In this document: positions 7,970 through 12,595 of the stretch, in pieces
Layout: each line of letters begins with the position of its first letter
Numbering within the stretch: position 1 is the stretch's first letter
Translations under genes and position numbers: made by a program
Notes under the pieces: model-generated
The model's database searches: none
What the model was told of the DNA's origin: nothing
The model's input: the letters and a program-made list of their open reading frames with translations, nothing else
NCBI GenBank assembly: GCA_028726925.1
Contig: JAQYPI010000138.1
Coordinates: forward strand, 1-12,595
Direction: 5' to 3'
Source of the DNA: Caryophanales bacterium
GTDB lineage: Bacteria > Bacillota_I > Bacilli_A > RFN20 > CAG-826
Length of the DNA: 12,595 nucleotides

Positions 7970-7997
7970 ATTTTATTTTACGTGCGCGCGAAAACAA
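7970..7997 (-). promoter_or_regulatory. Promoter of the ABC exporter operon, probably leaderless
   Basis: On the minus strand: -35 TTGTTT (7997-7992), a 16-bp spacer, -10 TAAAAT (7975-7970), then 6 nt to ATG at 7963. A second TAAAAT overlaps it one base upstream (7980-7975), but its spacing to the -35 is poor. The same -35 and spacer length recur at the ATPase promoter at 9606-9633. Confidence 0.65.
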
Positions 7998-8175
7998 GAG
8001 ATTTATCAATGTTTTTCGTCCTTTCTTTCGAAAAGGTACTTTCGGGGCGATTTCTTTCAACACACTGTTGGATTTTTCCCGGTGAAACGCAAGAGGGTCT
8101 TTCCGCGATGGAGCCCCTTGTTTTGTTGCGCGGAACGAGGTGGTTTTGCGAAAAGTTAGGTTTCATCGGAACTTT

Positions 8176-8206
8176 TTTGTTGACCGTTTGTTGACCGTTT
8201 GTTGAC
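8176..8206. repeat. Tandem 11-bp repeat, about 2.8 copies
   Basis: The unit TTTGTTGACCG occurs exactly at 8176-8186 and 8187-8197, and its first nine bases again at 8198-8206. An 11-bp period keeps each copy on the same DNA face. Every copy contains TTGAC, and the last one supplies a -35-like TTGACT. It may be a regulator binding array or a slippage product. Confidence 0.85.
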
Positions 8207-8229
8207 TATTGGAGAAATCCCTTCATTAT
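8202..8229 (+). promoter_or_regulatory. Candidate promoter for the gene at 8341 (upstream)
   Basis: TTGACT (8202-8207), a 16-bp spacer and CATTAT (8224-8229). The -35 lies in the third tandem repeat copy. It would give a leader of about 105 nt. The -10 is only a fair match. Confidence 0.4.
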
Positions 8230-8276
8230 TTCGGTCGCAGGAAACAAAAAACTTTGAACATAACGTTGCCGTTTTG

Positions 8277-8285
8277 TGGTAAATT
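8277..8285 (+). promoter_or_regulatory. Candidate extended -10 for the gene at 8341 (proximal)
   Basis: TGG followed by TAAATT (8280-8285), an extended -10 arrangement. The nearest -35-like TTGAAC (8254-8259) is 20 bp away, which is too far for a standard promoter. It would give a leader of about 50 nt. Confidence 0.35.
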
Positions 8286-8340
8286 ACTTGCAACCAACGA
8301 GACGGACCTTTGATCCGCCCGCGACATAAAGGTAGCCCCC

Positions 8341-9486
8341 ATGGAACTAAGAGAAGTCAAAACGAGAAAAGAGATTCGGGATTTCGCCAATTTCCCGCTT
8401 CGCCTCTATAAGGGAAACCCCTATTTCGTCCCGTGTTTCTACGCGGACGAGCTTGCCCTTTTCAAGGATGATTACCTTTACCGCGACCAGGCGGATTACG
8501 TGTGCTACAGCGTCTACGACGGCAAGAAGATCGTCGGGCGCATCGTCGGCATCCTCCAGAAGGTTTCCAACGAGAAATGGAAGCAGAAGCGCGTCCGTTT
8601 CAACCGCTTCGACTGCATCGATGACCAAGAGGTCGCGGATATGCTTCTTGGCGCCGTCGAGGATTGGGCGAGAAGCCTCGGGATGGACGAGGTCGTCGGC
8701 CCCCTCGGTTTCAGCGACATGGAACGCGAAGGCCTCCTCATCGAGGGCTTCGATTACCTCTCGACGTTCGAGGAGCAATACAACTATTCCTATTATCAAC
8801 GCCTCATCGAGAACCATGGTTACGCCAAGGAAGTCGATTGGCTCGAACGCCGCCTGTTCCTCAAGGGGAAGCCTAGCGACCGCCTCACCCGCTTCTCGAA
8901 TCTCATCATGGAACGCAACCACCTCCATTTCGCCGCGGCGAAGAACACGAAGGACTTCCTGAAGAAATATGGCGAGAAATTCTTCGAGCTCTGCGAGAAG
9001 ACTTACGATCCCCTCTACATGACGGTTCCCTTCTCCGAAAACATCAAGAAGAGCCTCGTGAAGAGCTTCGAGCTCATCATCGACCTTCGCTTCGTCGCGA
9101 TGATCCTCGATGAGAACGAAAATCCCATTTGCTTCGGCCTCGTCTTCCCCTCGATCGGGAAAGCCATCCAGAAGTCGGGCGGCCGCATGACCCCCGCCAC
9201 CTTGATTCGCTTGCTGCGCGCGATCAAGAAACCCCGGGTTCTCGATTTCGCCCTCATCGGGGTCGACCCCGCTTACGCGAACCGGGGCGTCCCCGCGGTG
9301 CTTCTTGGCAAGACGCAGGAATACCTCGCGATGGCAGGCATCGAATACGCGGAAACGAACCTGAACCTCGAGACGAACCAATCCGTCCAGAACCTCTGGA
9401 AGAACTTCGACAGCATCCAGCATAAGCGCCGCCGCTCATTCGTCCGGTCGCTTCAAGAACCCGGAAAAGAAGAAGCCGCGGAATGA
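8341..9486 (+). CDS. Large GNAT-fold acyltransferase-like protein (YghO-like)
   Basis: 381 residues, of the roughly 380-residue GNAT-like family found across many bacteria and resembling E. coli YghO by my recollection. The opening 'FPLRLYKGNPYFVPCFYADE' (about 18-37), the core DGKKIVGRIVGI and the RFDCIDDQEVADMLLGAVEDW block with VVGPLGFSDMEREGLLIEGFD are typical of that family. The C-terminal half carries a second GNAT-like core: LIGVDPAYANRGVPAVLLGK resembles the acyl-CoA pyrophosphate-binding motif A, and NLNLETNQSVQNLWKNF the end of the fold. The reaction and substrate are not established. ATG is preceded by AAAGG (8328-8332) with an 8-nt spacer. The gene stands alone and ends in an intrinsic terminator. 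It uses CTC, ATC, GAG, AAG and AAC more than the polysaccharide genes, possibly reflecting higher expression. Confidence 0.78.
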   Translation: MELREVKTRKEIRDFANFPLRLYKGNPYFVPCFYADELALFKDDYLYRDQADYVCYSVYDGKKIVGRIVGILQKVSNEKWKQKRVRFNRFDCIDDQEVADMLLGAVEDWARSLGMDEVVGPLGFSDMEREGLLIEGFDYLSTFEEQYNYSYYQRLIENHGYAKEVDWLERRLFLKGKPSDRLTRFSNLIMERNHLHFAAAKNTKDFLKKYGEKFFELCEKTYDPLYMTVPFSENIKKSLVKSFELIIDLRFVAMILDENENPICFGLVFPSIGKAIQKSGGRMTPATLIRLLRAIKKPRVLDFALIGVDPAYANRGVPAVLLGKTQEYLAMAGIEYAETNLNLETNQSVQNLWKNFDSIQHKRRRSFVRSLQEPGKEEAAE

Positions 9487-9512
9487 AAAGAAGGCATGCG
9501 TGCCTTCTTTTT
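9487..9512 (+). terminator. Intrinsic terminator after the GNAT-like gene
   Basis: It begins directly after the TGA. A perfect 10-bp stem AAAGAAGGCA (9487-9496) pairs with TGCCTTCTTT (9501-9510) around a TGCG loop, and the run of T continues to 9512. The A-rich 5' side makes it usable in both directions. Confidence 0.9.
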
Positions 9513-9581
9513 ATGTCTGAGCAACGTGCAACGTCGAGCGAGTGAAAACTCCCCGATTCGCTCCCTTCGTCCCTAAAAAAG

Positions 9582-9618
9582 TGCGGTAAAAAGTACATAG
9601 CATTGTTGTTTTTACCGC
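9582..9618. repeat. Palindromic 37-bp repeat, left copy
   Basis: Arms GCGGTAAAAA (9583-9592) and TTTTTACCGC (9609-9618) form a perfect 10-bp inverted repeat around a 16-nt centre, GTACATAGCATTGTTG. All 37 bases recur exactly at 10902-10938. The right half overlaps the -35 of the ATPase gene. Confidence 0.95.
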
Positions 9619-9633
9619 TGTTTTCTCTATAAT
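9606..9633 (+). promoter_or_regulatory. Promoter of the AAA+/DUF4143 ATPase gene
   Basis: -35 TTGTTT (9606-9611), a 16-bp spacer and a perfect -10 TATAAT (9628-9633). Transcription should begin near 9640, followed at once by GGAGG (9641-9645) 7 nt before ATG 9653. The -35 lies inside the palindromic repeat, so a protein bound there could block the promoter. Confidence 0.75.
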
Positions 9634-9652
9634 AATAACCGGAGGAATCCCC

Positions 9653-10900
9653 ATGTACTATCCGCGAACGATTGAAAACACGCTGCTCAGGATGTCGAAA
9701 GAATTCGCTTGCTTGGTGATTTATGGGCCAAGGCAAGTTGGCAAATCAACGGTGGTTTCGCACCTCTTTTCCTCTTTTTCCCAAGTCACTCTCGATGATA
9801 TCGATGATCTGGCCCTTGCCTTGGACAATCCAAAACTCTTTCTCGACAACTATTCTTGGCCTCTCGTCATCGATGAAATCCAAAAGGCTCCCAAGCTTTT
9901 GGATGAGATCAAAAGGCGGATTGATGCCCAAAAGAAGGAATGGCTTTTTCAAGGCGAACCGTATCGCCTGATGTACGTTTTGACAGGTTCGAATCAGTTC
10001 GAATTGCAACAGGGAATCTCCGAGTCCTTAGCGGGCAGAGCGGGAATCTTGGACATGAATTCGTTTTCCATGGCGGAGAAAGAACTCCGACAAGGGGAGC
10101 CGTTCATCCCGGATTTGGCGCTTCTGCAGAAGAAAGAGGGTCAATTGGGGAAGACATATACCAGAAAAGAGATTTTCGTTCAGATCTTCGAAGGCGGGAT
10201 GCCAGAGAGGGTTCAAGGTATTTCGACGCGCGAGGATTTTTATAAATCCTACGTCACGACCTACATGGAAAAGGACGTGCGAAAACTCATCCAGGCAAGC
10301 AGCCTGAACGCCTTCCGGACCTTCTTGACTCTTGTGGCCCTTCGGACGGGGCAGGAACTCCATTACGACGACCTCGCGAACGGTTGCGGCGTTGATGCTC
10401 GCACAATCAAGCAATGGATTTCAATCCTCTCCACCTCGGGGCTCATTCTGCTTTTGCAACCATATCTCGCGAACGCGAACCGTCGCATCATCAAAGCCCC
10501 CAAGCTCTATTTCATGGATACCGGCCTTTGCGCTTATCTATGCGGGTGGCCGAATGCCGAGATGCTCGAGAACTCCTCGATGGCCGGGGCGTTCTTCGAG
10601 ACCTTCGTCGTGAGCGAGATCGTCAAGAACTTCCAAGCTGCAAACCTCGATTACAGAAACGCCCTCTTTACCTATCGCGACATCGACCAAAAAGAGATCG
10701 ATCTGCTCTACGTGAAAGAGCAAACGATCACCCCGATCGAGATCAAGAAAGGCGTTCGTCCGTCAAAACCGAGCAAGAATTTCTCCGTTCTTTCGAAATA
10801 CGGGATGCCGATTCGAACCGGATTTGTAATCGACGCGACGGATCGCATTCGCCCGATCAACGAGAACGTTTACGCCATTCCCGTGGGGTTGGTGGATTAG
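9653..10900 (+). CDS. AAA+ ATPase with DUF4143 C-terminal region
   Basis: 415 residues, usual length for the AAA_14/DUF4143 family. Walker A GPRQVGKST at 25-33, Walker B WPLVIDEIQKAP at 69-80 (Asp74, Glu75), and a sensor-1-like LTGSNQ at 110-115 followed by ESLAGRAG. A helix-turn-helix-like segment (about 236-262) leads into the DUF4143 signature KLYFMDTGLCAYLCGW. The C-terminus has a PD-(D/E)xK-nuclease-like arrangement: Asp350 in KEIDLLY, then Glu363-x-Lys365 in PIEIKKG. Function of the family is not settled; these proteins often occur as multiple paralogues, and the helix-turn-helix and nuclease-like fold suggest DNA contact. It has its own promoter and GGAGG site, and sits between two identical palindromes, the right one starting at the base after its TAG. 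The first third is more AT-rich than neighbouring genes. No partner gene is evident. Confidence 0.9.
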   Translation: MYYPRTIENTLLRMSKEFACLVIYGPRQVGKSTVVSHLFSSFSQVTLDDIDDLALALDNPKLFLDNYSWPLVIDEIQKAPKLLDEIKRRIDAQKKEWLFQGEPYRLMYVLTGSNQFELQQGISESLAGRAGILDMNSFSMAEKELRQGEPFIPDLALLQKKEGQLGKTYTRKEIFVQIFEGGMPERVQGISTREDFYKSYVTTYMEKDVRKLIQASSLNAFRTFLTLVALRTGQELHYDDLANGCGVDARTIKQWISILSTSGLILLLQPYLANANRRIIKAPKLYFMDTGLCAYLCGWPNAEMLENSSMAGAFFETFVVSEIVKNFQAANLDYRNALFTYRDIDQKEIDLLYVKEQTITPIEIKKGVRPSKPSKNFSVLSKYGMPIRTGFVIDATDRIRPINENVYAIPVGLVD

Positions 10901-10940
10901 TTGCGGTAAAAAGTACATAGCATTGTTGTTTTTACCGCAA
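10901..10940. repeat. Palindromic repeat, right copy (12-bp arms)
   Basis: Identical to the left copy over 10902-10938, in direct orientation. Flanking bases extend the arms to 12 bp, TTGCGGTAAAAA (10901-10912) and TTTTTACCGCAA (10929-10940). The T run is inside the arm rather than after it, so it is not a typical intrinsic terminator, although it could still impede polymerase. No -10 follows at the right spacing, so this copy is not a promoter on the plus strand. Confidence 0.95.
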
Positions 10941-10990
10941 CATGGAAAAAGCGGTGCGAACCCGAAGAGATTGGATTCCAACATGAAAAT

Positions 10991-11026
10991 ACCCCTCCTC
11001 CTGTTTCCAGGATTTGGGGTAGGGGT
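10991..11026 (-). terminator. Possible terminator of the mscS-like transcript
   Basis: On the minus strand ACCCCT (11026-11021) pairs with AGGGGT (10996-10991) outside an inner TCCTG/CAGGA stem with a GAAA loop (11012-10999). ATTTT follows. The stem is interrupted and the T run short, so it is a moderate candidate. Confidence 0.5.
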
Positions 11027-11047
11027 GCAAACGAAGGGAAAGAGAAA

Positions 11048-12112
11048 TCAGTTGTGCTCGTCTTCGAATTCCTTGGAGAGCTCTTTTTGCTCCTCGACGA
11101 ATTCGTTGGCGGCTTTCACGTCTTTCTTCGTGACTTTGATATCGGTCTTCTCGTCCTTGCCGATCACGACGTGCGGGTAGGCGATGTCGATGCCCTTCTC
11201 GGTCAAGATGGAACGGTAAGCGCGGAGAAGGTCCCTCTGAACCTGGAAGCGGTCAGCCTCGTTGCAGGTCGCGACGATCTTGACGGTGACGTTGGAATCC
11301 TTGTACTCGGAGACGCCTTTGTAGAAGGGGCCCGAGATGATGCCGGGAATCTGGTCCTTGAGGCTCTCGAATTTCTCGTTGAAGAGTTTCTCGATGTATT
11401 CGATGGGGACGTCATAGGGGAAATCGCAGTCGACGGATGCGAGAGACGGCTCGCGGGAGAGGTTCACGATGTTCTTGATGTCGCTGTGATTCATGATCTT
11501 GATGTTGCCCGCGGCATCGAGCAATTTGGTCGTGCGGATGCCGATTTCGATGACTTCGCCACGGAAGCCGTCGATCGAGATGATCTCGCCCGTGTTGAAT
11601 TCGTTCTCGAAGATGATGAACATGCCGGCGATGATGTCGGCGATGAGGGATTGGGCGCCAAGACCAACGATAAGGGTCAGGATGCCGACGGAGGCGATAA
11701 GAGCTTCCGTGTTGACCCCGCACGCCTTGAGGACGTAGATGATGACCGCGATGGCCGCGCCGTATTTGACGAACCCGTCGAGCAGGCTCACGACGGTCTT
11801 CGCGCGGTCGCCTTTCTTCGCCCGGAGGCGGAAGAGGGAACGGAGGATCTTCGCGATGGAGAGGATCAAGCACACGTTGATGGCGCTATTAACCGCGACT
11901 TGCCAAAGCTCGGGGGCGACTTCCACGATCTCCTCTCCTTCGACCTTGGTCTCTTTCACGATCCAGATGACCTTGTCGAAGAGGAGGGTCGCGAAGTGGG
12001 ATTCCGGTGCCGCGAGTTTCACGATCACGAGGGCGAGGTAGGCGAGGACGAAGGTGACGGCGAGGCCGAGCCAGATCCAGTGCCAGAGATTCTTTTTGTT
12101 GATTTTGCTCAT
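11048..12112 (-). CDS. mscS: MscS-family small-conductance mechanosensitive channel
   Basis: 354 residues, a heptameric membrane-tension-gated channel that releases solutes on hypo-osmotic shock. TM1 about 11-33, TM2 about 69-89, TM3 start about 108-128, then the pore helix: ALIASVGILTLIVGLGAQSL and IADIIAGMFIIFENEF (about 137-172) match the Gly/Ala-rich TM3 of MscS. GEIISIDGFRGEVIEIGIRTT (175-195) is the start of the cytoplasmic beta domain and AGNIKIMNHSDIKN (201-214) replaces the usual PN-S loop. The alpha/beta domain ends with ILTEKGIDIAYPHVVI. The TM1-TM2 loop (about 34-68) is longer than in E. coli MscS (286 residues), and the C-terminus adds a charged, acidic tail. ATG is preceded by AAGGAG with an 8-nt spacer. 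It lies 25 bp downstream of the next gene, likely in one operon. Confidence 0.93.
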   Translation of the reverse strand: MSKINKKNLWHWIWLGLAVTFVLAYLALVIVKLAAPESHFATLLFDKVIWIVKETKVEGEEIVEVAPELWQVAVNSAINVCLILSIAKILRSLFRLRAKKGDRAKTVVSLLDGFVKYGAAIAVIIYVLKACGVNTEALIASVGILTLIVGLGAQSLIADIIAGMFIIFENEFNTGEIISIDGFRGEVIEIGIRTTKLLDAAGNIKIMNHSDIKNIVNLSREPSLASVDCDFPYDVPIEYIEKLFNEKFESLKDQIPGIISGPFYKGVSEYKDSNVTVKIVATCNEADRFQVQRDLLRAYRSILTEKGIDIAYPHVVIGKDEKTDIKVTKKDVKAANEFVEEQKELSKEFEDEHN

Positions 12113-12137
12113 GTTTCTTTCTCCTTTCGCAAATCAA

Positions 12138-12595
12138 TCAAGCGGATGCTTCTTGGATGTTCATTTCGTAATGGAAGGGGCAACTTTCCTTCCCTTTGAC
12201 GGCAGTTGCTGCCTTGACGGTGTCCCCTAGCCCGTATTGGAAGATCCCTTCCCCGTCGATGGCCAGGTTGAATGTCCCGAGGCCATAGGAGGAGAGGTCG
12301 ACTTCCGCGGAGGGAGTCCCGTATTCGCTTGCGAAGCTCGCGTTCGGGACGATGACCTCGAAGGGATCGCCCGTTTCCGGGGTGATCGTGAGGCGAACGT
12401 CCCCGACGACGGCTTTCCCGTATAGCGTGATCGAGAGGCTTTGCGTGCTGGAATCGTAAGAGGCATAGACGCTATTCGGGTCGGGGTAATACCCTTTCTC
12501 CCCGATTCCGAGGTACAAGGTCCCGGATGGCCAGCCGGCATCGAAGACCGAATAGGCGGTGTCCCCCTCGCGAAGCATCGATGCGTATTTGAGGG
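12138..12595 (-). CDS. Unrecognised protein, C-terminal part, cut by window edge
   Basis: The frame is open from the window edge to a TGA at 12140-12138, giving at least 151 residues. An ATG at 12578 is available, but the codons upstream of it are also open (LKYAS), so the true start probably lies outside. The sequence is rich in beta-strand-like stretches, Gly, Ser, Thr and aromatic residues (SGTLYLGIGEKGYYPD, LSITLYGKAVVGDVRLTITP, GTFNLAIDGEGIFQYG), resembling an extracytoplasmic beta-sandwich. No catalytic motif, anchor or family is recognised. It is 25 bp upstream of the mscS-like gene on the same strand, which suggests co-transcription. Confidence 0.65.
   Translation of the reverse strand, partial: LKYASMLREGDTAYSVFDAGWPSGTLYLGIGEKGYYPDPNSVYASYDSSTQSLSITLYGKAVVGDVRLTITPETGDPFEVIVPNASFASEYGTPSAEVDLSSYGLGTFNLAIDGEGIFQYGLGDTVKAATAVKGKESCPFHYEMNIQEASA

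Larger units (their letters stand above)
7964..8340. other. 377-bp divergent regulatory gap
   Basis: No convincing gene. It contains the leaderless ABC promoter at the left end, a tandem 11-bp repeat at 8176-8206, and two candidate promoters for the gene at 8341. Short overlapping frames of 60-85 codons run across its left half in several registers, but they lack ribosome sites and any recognisable protein character. The stretch 8000-8170 shows nothing I can assign. Confidence 0.6.

Noticed and set aside
7894..8194. Several overlapping 60-85 codon frames in the divergent gap, on both strands
   Set aside because: No ribosome sites, and they compete in different registers; some overlap the ABC ATPase start and its promoter. 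Composition looks like non-coding sequence.
8347..9423. Minus-strand open frame of 358 codons antisense to the GNAT-like gene
   Set aside because: Low-complexity acidic/hydrophobic composition and no family. The plus strand has a ribosome site, family signatures and a terminator at its exact end.
9582..10938. CRISPR array or composite transposon from the two repeats
   Set aside because: Only two copies, more than 1.3 kb apart, with a gene between them. No cas gene, no transposase and no target-site duplication is visible.
10901..10940. Right palindrome as a classical Rho-independent terminator
   Set aside because: The T run lies inside the stem arm, the loop is 16 nt, and no T run follows. 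An exact copy sits in a promoter, so termination is unlikely to be its main role.
11054..12199. Plus-strand open frame of 381 codons antisense to the mscS-like gene
   Set aside because: Mostly Asp, Glu, Val and Gly with no recognisable fold. The minus-strand channel helix motif and ribosome site are clear.

Overview
The window looks like chromosome from a bacterium of roughly balanced to moderately high GC. The standard code fits: TAA, TAG and TGA all serve as stops and Trp is TGG. Promoters are sigma-70/sigma-A-like (TTGTTT or TTGACT, 16 bp, TATAAT-like) and several genes have AAAGG/GGAGG ribosome sites. The two-gene MacB/FtsX-type ABC exporter, the exopolysaccharide genes and the AAA+/DUF4143 ATPase would suit a host-associated Bacillota lineage. 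That placement is an impression from gene content, with low confidence.

Positions 1-7963 are a cell-surface polysaccharide and export region. From the left, on the minus strand, are a polysaccharide flippase (cut by the window edge) and, upstream of it with overlap, a shortened hexapeptide acyltransferase. Diverging from that gene across only 22 bp is a plus-strand GT4 glycosyltransferase. It converges, with overlapping stop codons, on a minus-strand block that reads leftwards: ABC ATPase, FtsX-type permease, a secreted GLUG/beta-helix-like protein, then an O-antigen-ligase/polymerase-like membrane protein. Glycosyltransferase, acyltransferase, flippase and ligase/polymerase fit one glycan assembly pathway. 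The ABC pair and the repeat protein may serve surface-protein or envelope export.

Positions 7964-8340 are a regulatory gap with a probably leaderless promoter for the ABC operon, a tandem 11-bp repeat, and candidate promoters for the next gene. Positions 8341-9512 hold a monocistronic GNAT-like protein closed by a clear intrinsic terminator. Positions 9582-10940 form a self-contained cassette: an AAA+/DUF4143 ATPase flanked by two identical 37-bp palindromic repeats. The left copy overlaps the gene's -35 box and the right copy starts directly after its stop codon. Positions 11048-12595 are minus strand: an MscS-type channel and, upstream, the C-terminal part of an unrecognised protein.

The strongest leads are the palindrome-flanked ATPase cassette and a set of three starts (GTG, TTG, ATG), each exactly 6 nt after a -10-like hexamer, which suggests leaderless mRNAs. 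Two of these share a 22-bp bidirectional promoter.
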